Assembly (NCBI RefSeq): GCF_000182925.2
Contig: NC_026502.1
Coordinates: 3,658,001 to 3,722,000, forward strand
Source of the DNA: Neurospora crassa OR74A
Taxonomy: Eukaryota; Ascomycota; Sordariomycetes; Sordariales; Sordariaceae
Direction: 5' to 3'
Length of the DNA stretch: 64,000 nt
The stretch's first letter is position 1. The number at the start of each line of letters is the position of its first letter. Below are positions 11,950 to 23,949 of this stretch, in pieces. The translations under genes were made by a program, and so were the position numbers. The notes beneath the pieces are model-generated. The model was not told the origin of the DNA and ran no database searches. It worked only from the letters and a program-made list of their open reading frames with translations.

Positions 11950-14900
11950 ATCCTTAAAGGTATTCTACCTTATCTTCTTTTTCTCTATAACTATACCTTC
12001 TTTAAATTTGTATTATAATATTCGGCCTAGAATTTCCTCTACAAATAATCCGTTATTAACCGGTTTAGGGTCTCCTTAACCTCCTCCATCCTCGGGTAAG
12101 ATCTATTCCTCCCTAAATATTGCACTTAGATTCTTAGTATCTAATATTACTCCGTCCTTAACTACAAACTTCTTAATCCTCCTAATACTTATAAGCTTAC
12201 TAAACTATATCCCGTCTAAAGTACTAATATAGTATATACTCCCTAAATTAAAAATCCAGTATATTCTATAAGGGCCTTACTATTGGTACGAAAATTTCCT
12301 TATTAAATTCATATTAATCCTTCTAATGCTATTGTACTTTAAAACCAAATCGCTGACTTTAATTTAAATATTTTTAAATTGTATTTTCCGTTAATCTTAT
12401 TTATTATAGTAATTAACTATTATTTCCTTTATTATTATAACTTTTTCTACGGCTTATATAAATCTATATTTAAAGTCCTTATATATTTAAGTAATTGTAT
12501 TAATTAACTCCTCCCTAGTTATTACCCTATTGTTATTCTTTTAATTAGTAACTTACTAGGAGGGTAAATTAAATTCGATTAGTAATACCGGATTATAATT
12601 ATATATTAGCTAGAAGGGAGTATACTTATAATTTCCTTTAATAGTAGTTTAATCTATAAAGAGGATGTAAAGTAAATACTTTTTCTAATTAGCGTTACTC
12701 CCTCCAATTATTTTTATAAGTAAAGAAGTAATTATAGTATATCCTTATTTATTTATACTATTAGCTTGTAAATTATAAAATACGATAGACTCCTTAGGAA
12801 TCCCTAATTGAAGTAAATATTTAATAATAGCCTTTTGGAACTCTACGCCACTATTAACCAGAACTATTAGAAAGTATCCCCACTTTAAGAATAGGAATTT
12901 AAAAAAGTCCTTCACTTTATTTAACGAAGCTATAAGGAGTAGGGTAGCTTCGACGTAACTTATTAAATTATTTTTAACTTCTAATAGAGGGACTTTCTTA
13001 CTGTTTGTACTTAGGAGGTACTAAATATCTAATAATTATTTTCTAAAGGGGTAAGAGCTCGAGTAAATCTACTAGTAACTATCTTCAAACTATTTAGAGT
13101 TAAATATTTAATAATTAGGGTATAAACAAATTAGTTCCTCTATTTAAGTATATATTCCTTTCTAATAGTAATACTCTATAATATAGCGGTACATCCCTTC
13201 TTAACTTCTATATCCTACTTTATTATAATAATAGAATATAATTTACTAATATTCTTTTAGACTATTAACTAATTATTTTAGGCTCTAGGTCGAAATTGTA
13301 GGGCGTAATTAAAGGATTCTATTGTATATTATAAACTTAATGGCATTAATCCGGAATTAGCGTTTCATAGCAACTCCTATCAACCTCGAAGGGACTTTGT
13401 AAATCAATAAGTACTTAGCAATTTCTTTTAACTTTTTAGATTATTCCCCTTTAAATATTAGCTAAGGGTTATCTATATATATAATAAAAATAAAATAGAT
13501 TTATATATTTACAAAGTTGTTAATATCCTCCTTATATACTTATTTGTAAAGGTTAGAAGGTTTAGGGGGTTTGCAAAATAAATTATTAGCTATTATATTT
13601 TTACTCCTTAGAATATATTTAATATTAAAATCAAAGATTTTTATCTAAGCGATCTACCGCATTAATAGCACGCCGGGTATATCGCTTACAATATTATTTA
13701 ATTAATAGATTAAGACTATTATATTAGTTTCAATTATAAAGTAAATACTAAATAAATACCTTCTTAAACGCTTCAAAGTATAGAAGAGGCTCTAAAGTTC
13801 CTTCTTTATAGCATCGTACCTCTTTTCGGCACCGGACTAAATCCTACTCTCGAATTAATATAGGTATTACTTTCTATCCGGGCCAATCTATTCTAGAACA
13901 GCTCCCCAACCTTCTAGTAATATATTAACTATAAGGAAAATTGTCCTATAATAATCGTTATTATATACTAGGGTAGCAAGGATTAGTATAATAATAACTA
14001 TATACTACAAATACTCTATCGCGAACTATTCGTTCTCTATCTACTAAAATTTAATATCCTTCTTTATTAAATTATAGAGGGGGATTGCAATAATACCGAA
14101 TCCTCTAATCCAAATTCTATAGTACTTTATAATACCTAATAAGGTACAAATTTACTCTAGCTCCTTTCCTTTCTTATCAGCTTAATATTCGCAATAAATC
14201 TACTTATTAATTTTTATAACCTTATCTATAGCTAACGCTCTTCTATTTAATATATACAAGTACCCTACTAATACTACTTCCCTTTAATACTACTAGAATT
14301 TTACAACTGTAATTATTCCTCCTACTAACTCTATATTAATAAATACTTTATTAATATTTATAAGGTATTCTAATACGTACCTCCTAATCCCCTTAGTACT
14401 AATCTACTCCTCGCTATAATCACTTCGGGGTCCTTTAATATAAATATTATTAAAGTAAGGTTAATAAACATTAAGAATTAAATTGTACAACATTCTTATT
14501 ATTACCCTTATAAATTATATAATAAAATTCGTACCTCTTTATAGTAGAATAGTTATTCGGAAGTAATTAATAGGGGTTAAGAAAGTAGTAAGGTTACAGC
14601 TAACTTTATTAAAGGGGATCTAATTATACCCCAAAAAAAAATCCAATAGGAATATTATTTTATAACCTCCAAACGCTTCGCTAAACTCTTTATAGCCTAA
14701 GGGCGGGTTAATATTTTAGAGGATTACCCTATTAATCTACTAAATATTATTAATAAAACGTAAACCGCTATCCTTCTTTATAACTAAGAACCAATTATTC
14801 CTATATACCGTATAATTTTCTTCTAAAATCCCCTTTTTAATTCAATTTTTCAATAGGTTATATACCTTATTATAGAGGGCTTTCGGAATTGGGATAGCTT

Positions 14901-16150
14901 TTATTTACTAAATAGAATAAGGGATAGTATAGATCTCCTAAGGTAGAATAATATCGGAATCTAGCTTTCTATATTCAATAAAGTCCTAAGCTAAAGCTTA
15001 CTCCCTATTAAAGAGGATATAAGTAAATAGTTTAGTTTCTCCTTCGTTTAAAGTATCCTAAACTATTTTTAATAGGGTTTAGAATCGTTCTTCCGTTAGG
15101 CGTAACCCTTGAACTAATTCTATAAACCTTAGTACTACGTAGTAGTCTTATTTTGAGTTGCAATTTTTAAATATAGAGGCAATCCGCTCCTTTACTATTA
15201 CCAACTTCTTTTCCTTCCAATTAGGGTCTCTTCTAAGCTTTAACCCATCTAATATAATATTATTAATTAAATTTACTTTCTATACCGCTCGCTTATATAT
15301 TATATTAGTTTATACAATTGTATATTCTAGTCTTCCCTTAGTACCCTCCAACTTCTCCTAAGCCTTCCTGTACTTATTTAGCGTAGGTGTATATACTATT
15401 AGTAAGAAATTTTACTTAGTAATCCTTATTAATTTTAAAATAAGTTTTTTCTAACAATAACAAGCCTATTGAGAGATATTTAAACCCTATAGGCCAACTA
15501 GGAACGTCTATTCCTTCTCTAAGAAAATTACTAAATCCTCCGCTATTTTATTACTAAAGGGGGTAATTTACTTACTATCTTCCTCTAGGACATCCTCCAA
15601 TAATTATCCTTAATCTACTAATAAAGCGGCCTCCTCTATATAACTTTTACTAAACTTACCTCCTTACCCTTTAATATACGAAACTATTATAATAATAAGG
15701 GAATTAAACCCTCTACCTATTACTTTACCTCCCCCTAAGAATCTCTAAATTAGTAATTAAAGTAGTACGGATTACTACCCCGTCGAACGTTATAACTGTG
15801 TAATTCCTTCCACCTTCTTTATACTTTATATAAACTTTAGCGTTTTAAAAGAATAATAACCCTAAAATAATATTATAATTCGGTAGGGCCTGCTCTATAA
15901 TAAAGAAATAGATTTCCTGTCCCTTATTAAATAATTAAACTTTCTTATAAGTTTTACTAAGAAATCCCTTCCTTCCTCTATTACTATTAATATTAGAAAT
16001 TTCTATAGTAATACTTTAAAGTCCTAACGAATTTACTAATACCTTATAAATAGTATTATATTCGGTACTTATATCTAATAGGACGGCTACTTTCTTTCCT
16101 CCTTAGAATTTAATTAATATGTAAAATATAGGTAAAGGGACGAAACGTAT
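11950..16150 (-). pseudogene. pol of element 1 (protease, RT, RNase H, integrase), RIP-inactivated
   Basis: Read leftward. A retroviral-type aspartic protease site is at about 16,040-16,110 (VAVLLDISTEYNT, a changed form of LLDTGAEYNT). RT occupies about 14,900-14,100. Its catalytic box reads YFNNIYIKGP near 14,425-14,460, corresponding to YxDDI followed by the KGP tail seen in a class of fungal gypsy elements. RNase H lies roughly at 13,900-13,500 and integrase at about 13,300-12,000, ending in a basic Arg-rich tail near 11,900-12,060. In-frame TAG/TAA replace Trp/Gln throughout, and Asp-to-Asn changes hit the catalytic site. The short ATG frame 15158-15361 on the opposite strand is incidental. 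Confidence 0.82.
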
Positions 16151-17399
16151 AGTATTACCCTCTATAAGGGGGGATTTATTAATAAATTTCATTTAATTTA
16201 TAGCGAGAGTTAGGGTATTCCGAAGAGAGACGATATATAATAGTACAAATCTACTTTTTCTCTAATCCTCAATATTTTACTAGTTAAATAAAAAGAAAAT
16301 ATTATTTTCTAAAAATAGTCGGGCAAATATAGGGCTATCGCTCCTTAAAATAACTTTAATTAAATTTACTAATATATCTATCCTAAGCTCCTATTTTTCT
16401 ATAAATACGAGGTGAATTTACGCTTTATTAAGCCTAATAAAAATAAATTTATTAGCTTCCGAACTATTATTAAGAATTATACTACTATAATATTTAAACT
16501 ATATAATAAGGATCCCATCCTTATTATAAAGTACCCCGGAAAATTACTTAATTTAATTATAAATAGCTAGGGTATTAATAGGATTATTTCGGACAATATC
16601 TTTAATAGTAATAGTAATTTTAATATTTATAAACTTAGCGGTTATAGGGTACATTTCCTTTATATTTAAAATATTATTTCGAGTCCGGATATCCTTTATA
16701 TATACCTAATCTAGCCCTTCCTCTTTTTATACAAATAAAACCTTCTTAAGTTATAGTTCTAGCGCTTTATTAGTAAGGGTAAATAAGCGCGCTTGAATTT
16801 CGTTATTTAAAATAGTCCTAAGCTATTTAAGGGTAGATTTAAGTACTTCTATAGTAAATGGATAAGGGATTAGAATAAAAGGAGAGGTAGTTATAAAACT
16901 TGGTACTACATCGTTAATCTTAGGCCTCTTAAATTTACCGGCTGCTACTATAGCGTTCTAAAAAGTAGTATAGATCTTTTTTTAGTCTATATTTGTTTCG
17001 GAGAACCTTCTTAATTTAGTAACTTAATTAGAATTAGCGATAATTATATAAATTTAGGCTATTTATTCCTAGGTAAGAAAAGACATTTTATATAATTCTT
17101 TAAACGCCTCTATTAAAATACAATTAATAATAATAGCGGGGGAACTATTTTTAATTTAGATTTAGTCCCAACGTTATTTAGCCTACTTAGGATCCTAAAG
17201 TAAATTAAAGACTAGGATAAACGGTACGTTCTGCGGGTTGTACTATTACCAAACCTCGAATTCCTATTTTTTAAATTTCTAATAATTAGGGTAGTTAATA
17301 GCTAAAGCTATAAGGGAGCGGATTGTATCCCCTAATTAGCCTAAGCTAGATACTCGAAAATATATATCCCTAAGGACCTTATTATTATAATCCATCTTA

Positions 17400-19450
17400 G
17401 AGCCTATAAATACTATAGCATTCGTACTCCTATCTCGGTTAGTAAACTTCTAGCTAGTAATATTATAATTACAATCGACTTCCTTCTGCTCGTACTCCCA
17501 AATATAGTAACCGAATTAGCTACACTAATAATACTACTACCGATACCCTCCCCTATCGTCTCCTCTTATATTTTATTTACCCCTACTCTTTCTATAAAGG
17601 GTATTAGTTTAGATAATATTAATTTAAAGGTTCGTAAGTTAAATAAATTAGCAAGGGGTAGGCTACTAAAGGAAGGGGACTTATTGCTAAACTTAAGGAG
17701 TAAAAGTAACGCTTCGGGCAATTATTAATTACTCTATACAATTAACTAAATTGTCTATAATTTTCTCATTAAAAATCGGAGTAACTTTAATAGGGATTTA
17801 TACCTTTATAATAATTTTCTTAATAGGAACCTTAATTATAATTTCTTCTTTAAAGGATTCCGAAGAGTTATTTAAATTAATTATATACTTAATTTTATAC
17901 TTATATTTCTTAATAGATATCTCTTCCTCGCTACTACTACTAGTATCCAACGAAGTATTAGAATCAATATTATTAAACTATTCCGCTACGAACTTATCCA
18001 AAAACTAAAAGAACTTAGCCCACTCTATAATATAGAACTCCTCCTTCAATTTTTATAAAAAGGTAATAATTATATATCTAATATTAATATACAATTTCTT
18101 ATAGAAGTTCTTAATAGTATTATAATTAGTACTATTCTAATCCTATACCTTTTAGCGAATAAATAGTACCGAATAAGTAAGAATAGTATTAATAATTTTT
18201 TCTATTTAATAAAGGATACGCTTAGTATAGAACTTCTTTAGGGCAATAAATATACTATCCGTCTACTCGGGATCCTTTACTCTATAGATAACCTTAAATC
18301 TTTTAGCAAACTCCTCCTAAGTAGCAGTATTTTTAACTTAGAGGTTACGAAGGAAACCCTTACTAACATCCCTAAACTCCTTCTTATACTATTAGAACTA
18401 GGTGCTAATCTTGAGCTCGTTATCTCCAAATTTATAAATACCAACCTCTTCCTCAAACAACTCAATATATTCAAAGATTCTTTTTCTATCGAATTTTTTC
18501 TTTAGGAGAATTTCTCGAACAAAAGTAGCATTATTCACAAAGAGGGCGGCGATAGTATTAAAGGACACTTTACCTAAACGAATAAAAATATTAGTCGAGG
18601 GAATTTTATTAATAATAGTACTACTAACGTTAAATATAGTAAATAGTTAAAATCTATAAAAATCTTAGTAATAATTCGGTAACTTATAATATTAGTACTA
18701 AAAAGCAATACTCTTTTTCTTCTTATTTAGTAAGGAACTAATCTAATACTCCTTTTCAATTCTTTCTTCTCTATATAGGTACCTTAGTAACTATAATAAC
18801 TAATCTTTAGGGTCTTATATAGGTACTAGCGTCCAAAGGTCTAACGAATAGTATAATTAGCGAATTAAAATTACTAATACCACCTCTTCGCCTACCTTAT
18901 TAGCTTTATAAAACATTATTTACGTTGCTTTAAAGACGCTAAATAGGGAACGGAATAATATAACTATTAGTCTTATAGTAACTTCGGCAACTTAAAGCGC
19001 CAACTCTATATATAGTATATAAATATTTAAATATTGAATATTATTTAATAAGGGGCAGATTTATACCGACCCTCTTCTTAATTATCGTTCTTTATTTAAT
19101 TTTTCTTCTTAGGTACTACTCGGAATCTTTCTAATTTAATTTTATCTTCTTTCTTTATTATAATCGGTCTTAAAATTGCAAAGTAAGGGGTTTCTATCCT
19201 AATTTTATAAGTATAGCTATTCAAGGTATCTATAATCTACTACCGGCAGATTATAAATTAATTAACGAAATAGAAATCCGGATATATCCGGAATCAAAAT
19301 CTCTATTAAATCGAATAAGAGGCTCCTCTACCAAAAGAACTAACTAGCCCTTCACTACTTAATTCCTAACGTTTAAACTAACATTCTAAAGTTCTCGAAG
19401 ACAACCTTTACATCGTTAGGAAATCCTTTCTAGGAGCTTCGTAAGTTCGC
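17400..19450 (-). pseudogene. gag of element 1 with mutated zinc knuckle
   Basis: The region between the 5' LTR and protease reads on the minus strand as a gag-like protein. It has an acidic Ser-rich stretch near 17,900-17,950 (SLDTSSSSEEE). Near 17,490-17,540 a CCHC zinc knuckle appears in RIP-converted form, with FGYYIWEYEQKE where FGHYIWECEQKE would be expected (His and Cys codons changed to Tyr). It should form the capsid and nucleocapsid of the particle, but is not functional here. The short frames 17751-18008 (+) and 18277-18474 (-) are by-products. Confidence 0.65.
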
Positions 19451-19502
19451 ATCAGCTAATTTAACTAGGAGTTTAAAACTCAATCTCATCCTTATTACTA
19501 TT

Positions 19503-20044
19503 TGAAATAAAGCAAAAACTATACTAATATGAAAAGCACCCTACTATACCTAAATAAAATAGGGAGTAGATCTAGAGTTGAATATAGCCTTCATCCTTAA
19601 GAATTAAAATAGAATAACAAAATTATAATTTATTAACTACCATTAAAGACCAACGAGAAGGATAAGACCCTTCTCATTAGCCTTAAATTAATAGGCGATT
19701 CTAGAAGTTAATTTCTTTTATAAAAGAATTGTTAGGCTTATTATTACGAGAGCGTTCAGCGGTAATTCTATAATTTAGGAGTAGAACTTCTTAATCTATC
19801 TACGAAGAAAAAGTATTGTCTAATCCGGAGTACCTATCCTTTCGCCTATTCTTAACTCAGGATCTCCTCCTTATATCCTCTTCCTTACTCAATACATTCC
19901 TAAGGTCCTGACCGACCAATACAGTAAATCTGCTCCCCAATGCATAACAAACCAAGGCCCTGATATCTCCACTCATTATATGAAAGTAAGAGTTTTTAAA
20001 GCAAGAAAGGAAAAAACAGAAAAAAGAACTAACTACCCCACATT
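19503..20044 (-). repeat. 5' LTR of element 1 (right copy)
   Basis: Sister of 5219-5760, with the element transcribed leftward. The first 200-300 bp (inner side) are heavily RIP-converted. The last 150 bp or so (about 19,890-20,042) keep ancestral CA/TG dinucleotides, such as CAGTAAATCTGC and CCAATGCATAAC. ACCGT at 20045-20049 matches 5214-5218. Confidence 0.87.
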
Positions 20045-20049
20045 ACCGT

Positions 20050-21360
20050 TATATAAGTTCCCGGCTATTTAATAGCCCGATTATTTATTACTCCCAGTAA
20101 ATTTATTACCTAGTAATTCTACTACTCTTAGTAAATTAGTATACCGGTACTACTATTTATATTATCGCTAAATCTACTACCTTTAATTAATAATACTATT
20201 CTTTTATTAATATTAATACCCTTTTATTACTATAACTATCGTATAATACCCGGAATTATCTAGAATTGTTAATATTTATTAATTTAAAGCCTTCAAACGA
20301 CTACGTACCTGTTTGTACGATTATTAGTAAAATATATTTAATTGCGTATTACTACTTCCTCGTTTACGAAATCCACTATAGAAGGTGTAATATTACTACT
20401 AATAATTATTATTCTAAATTATCCTACTATTTTCTACCGACAACCTTCCACCTTCTATTTTTTAATACTAATAAAGTAATTATAATATTATTCACTTACT
20501 ATTAACCCTACTATAAATCCGACTATTAATTAGACCGACGGAAATTTTTAGTACCTATTAGCTCCCTCCTAGAAGGGTATAAAAAATTAGCTCCCCCCGC
20601 CTCTCGATTCTTAAACTCTCTCCTCTTTAATATAATATAACTAATATTTTACATTTAAAATTAACCTTAATATTTAATTTCAAATATCTTTCAATTCTAA
20701 TGCTATTCTATAGTAATTTAGATTTAATTATTCGCTTATTTCAAAAACCGGCCGCTCTTCTAAATTAGTAGTTTACATTTGACTATTTACTTGTTAATAA
20801 TATTGCTTCCTAAAGTAGTTATTCGCTATTAAAATTAAATGCTATACGAACGGTTTAGAACCGGGTTAGTTTACTTCCTTATATTTCCCTTCCTCCTATT
20901 TACTATTAATATTATTACTATAGATAAGCATATCGGCATCTTTTATTACCTAGTAAAATGTGTTGGTTATTAAATAGAGTTGAAGAGGTGTATAAATACT
21001 TATTAGTAAGTCCCCCCCCCCCAAATAATACCTATCTGATTATTTACTAATCTTTAGCTTACATAGATTTGCCCGCCTTTTCAATTTTATTAACCTAATA
21101 TCCTTATACTATTACTTCTTAATATTAATATCCGATATTACTACTATCCTATATTACCCTACGGGGCACCCAATTAGTAATACGTGGGCTGTCGGGGCGA
21201 AGCTGTCGGCTCGGATAATATTATTTTAGATCTTTAAAGACAAATTATCGATATAAATTAGGATAGTAAATACGAGAGTAATTTAACTAATATAATAAAA
21301 TTAACAACTCCTATTAGAGTTATAATTCGTATTTAAAGTTAAATATTCTATTATCCAATT
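20050..21360. other. Unassigned RIP-degraded sequence right of element 1
   Basis: AT-rich sequence that was contiguous with 4831-5213 before element 1 inserted. It contains a 12-C tract at 21012-21023. A short open frame (20266-20505, plus) has biased, low-information composition. I do not consider it a gene. Confidence 0.4.
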
Positions 21361-21460
21361 NNNNNNNNNNNNNNNNNNNNNNNNNNNNNNNNNNNNNNNN
21401 NNNNNNNNNNNNNNNNNNNNNNNNNNNNNNNNNNNNNNNNNNNNNNNNNNNNNNNNNNNN
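21361..21460. other. Assembly gap (100 N)
   Basis: Exactly 100 N, the conventional placeholder for a gap of unknown size. The flanks (ATCCAATT before, CAATTTTCAATTAATT after) share only a few bases, so no overlap can be asserted. Confidence 0.99.
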
Positions 21461-23880
21461 CAATTTTCAATTAATTAATTATTTATTAAATAATTTAGTC
21501 TTTCAATTATTTAATTATTTAATTAATTAAATAAATATTTATTTAAAATAGAATTTAACTTAGGTTAAGAGCCGCCTCCCGGCAACTAAGAGTAAAGCTA
21601 GCCGGGTCCTATATTTATTTGGTAATATATTAATTACGGTAAGAAGAAGCTAATATTAGTATTTATTAGTAAGAATAATTCAAACCTTCTTATAGTTACT
21701 TATAATATTTACTATAATAAACGTACTTTAGTAGGTTACTCTCTTCTTTATTATTATTATTACCTAATCTATTATCTCCCTTCCTATTAGCCAATTAATT
21801 AACTAGTATTATTTATTTAATAGTAAATCCTTTAAAATACGTAAATCTTACTAATAGAATTCTAATATACTATATTATCTTACTACCTACGGGTAAATAG
21901 GATACCCACTTGTAAGTAATATTACAATCTAAGCCGCGGAGAATTATAAATACGACTTAAATAATACTAGTTAGTTGGCTATTAGTTATAGGCTATATTT
22001 TGAACAACTAACCTTCTACCTCTTTAGAATCAATCTCAACGATATCGAATAGTATTAAACTTACGATCTACTACTAATTATAATACTACTAATCCTAATA
22101 CCTCTAATAATCCCGCCATTCCTAATCCCTCTACCGGCGATAAATAAAGTCCCGAAGCTACTTTAATATTATTACTAGAAGATAATTAAATTCGTATTTA
22201 CTAGCGGCCCGCTCTCTTAGAAATTATAAAGTATTTCAATAATACCCCTCGCTAATAAGTCTAGGAAAATCTACCCCCTTAGTAAATCTAGTAACTTTAG
22301 TAAATATAATCTCTAGTATTTTAACGTTTCAATCCCTATTAATATCTTAATAACAAGGATATTAATATCTCTATACAAGAATTATTGGAATTTAAATAAT
22401 AGTAAAGAGAAATTAAACCTTATACAATTATATATTAAGAGTTTAAGGCTAAACAATATTAATAACTATAGTAAGTACAATAACTTCCCTAAATTCCCTA
22501 ACCTCCCCTACTACAAATCTAATAATTTTAATATAAATAAATAGTTCAACCCTAACCGGCTTAGAGAGCTAATCTAAGTTTATAACATCTTATTAACTAT
22601 TCGATTTAATTTTTATAACTTTAACCTTAAATTAATATATAGTCTACTACTATTAGTACTTTTCGGTTTAAAACTTATACTCCCTAATACTAATCTATTA
22701 AATTCAAAGCTAGTCTTATTTAATAGGATATTTAATATAAAATACGTAGGTTGTATTTATAATTATATTTTTTATTATTGGATTATTTTTTTATTTATTA
22801 ATATTCTTTTTTAATAGGATAACGAAGAGACTATTCGAGTTCGCTTAGAGAGAGACCGGATTTAATAAAATTATCGCCTTCGTAAGCATAATCGAAAATA
22901 AGACGTTACACCTACTCCCTTATTAATTATATTAATTACTTAATAATATCCTAATTTAAAATTAGGTACTAGCGAGCCGGATTCCACTTAATTTATATAT
23001 TACTATTATTATTTTATATTTCCTATCGCCGACTATAATCCTACTATAGGCTCCTATCGGTTTTATAATAATAATAACCGATTTATTTACCCAATTTATT
23101 ATATTATTTAACTAATTATAGACTGGAACCTAGCTGTAGGTAATTATATTATGTACGATAATAATTAATAATTTATTTATCCGAATTACTATTACTCTCA
23201 ATATAATAATAAATGTAATCCCCTTACTAGTAATTATATACTTTATTAATTATTTACGTAATATAATTTTAATTCTCAATATAAAATCTATTATATTTAT
23301 AATAGTGTAGCCGACTGTCTAGATTATATAATTTATAATTTCTTAAAATAGGACTACTATTTATTATATTTAGGAAGACCTAAGGATCGTCCAATTACTC
23401 CTAATCCTCTAACGTAGTCTACCAATAATAATAATACTAATATTTAATCCAACGAAGAAATACCCTACTTCTTTTATCCGGTATATAAATTAATACAGTG
23501 CCCTATTAATAAAAATCCGATTATTAGATTTTATATAATATATATATACGCCAACTCCTATTATAATATCCGAGAAGAAAATAAAATCTATTTTAATTAT
23601 TTTTAAAATTTCCCCCGCCGTTATTTCTTTAATAAATACAGTATTGAATATAATTATTACTAGAATTATTAAGTACTACTTAATAAAGATAAAGATAGTA
23701 ATAGCGATAATAATTATAATAATTCTTACTATTTTAATAATAACTAGGATAATAATAACCTATTCCAAATTAAACCCCGCTTATAAATATATAATAATCC
23801 TTTTAACAATCCTAATACTACTTTCAATATTAATAATTTCGTTTAAAATTATAGCCTTCTAGAAATTCAGTCCCAAGCCT
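21461..23880. other. RIP-degraded sequence, possibly part of the Helitron or an older repeat
   Basis: No recognisable domain. A plus-strand frame at about 22,310-22,640 has plausible protein composition (Asn/Tyr/Lys-rich, with NNFPKFPNLPYYKSN) and TAG/TAA stops at former Trp/Gln positions. It could be a relic of a coding sequence carried near the Helitron 5' end. The 72-codon ATG frame at 23644-23862 is almost pure Ile/Leu/Thr from AT-rich DNA and is not a credible gene. Confidence 0.35.
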
Positions 23881-23949
23881 AACCTTCCTAACTATAAAAG
23901 AGAGGCTAGTATAGTCCCGGACGTTCTAGACTACCCCTAGGTTTATAAT

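Larger units (their letters stand above)
5219..20044 (-). mobile_element. 14.8-kb Ty3/gypsy LTR retrotransposon (element 1), minus strand
   Basis: Near-identical direct repeats of about 542 bp lie at 5219-5760 and 19503-20044. ACCGT immediately precedes the left copy (5214-5218) and follows the right copy (20045-20049), giving a 5-bp target duplication, so the element is complete end to end. On the minus strand the order from the right is gag (about 19,450-17,400), protease (about 16,100), RT (about 14,900-14,100), RNase H and integrase (to about 11,950). About 6.2 kb of further degraded coding sequence then precedes the 3' LTR. At 14.8 kb it is two to three times the size of a typical fungal gypsy element (5-7 kb). 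All domains carry RIP stops and the copy is dead. If the LTR is taken to end in CA, its right boundary moves 2 bp inward and the target-duplication match is lost. Confidence 0.88.

Noticed and set aside
23644-23862. 72-codon Ile/Leu-rich plus-strand ORF that looks like a membrane protein
   Set aside because: The composition follows directly from AT-rich RIP-converted DNA. There are no homologous blocks or gene context.
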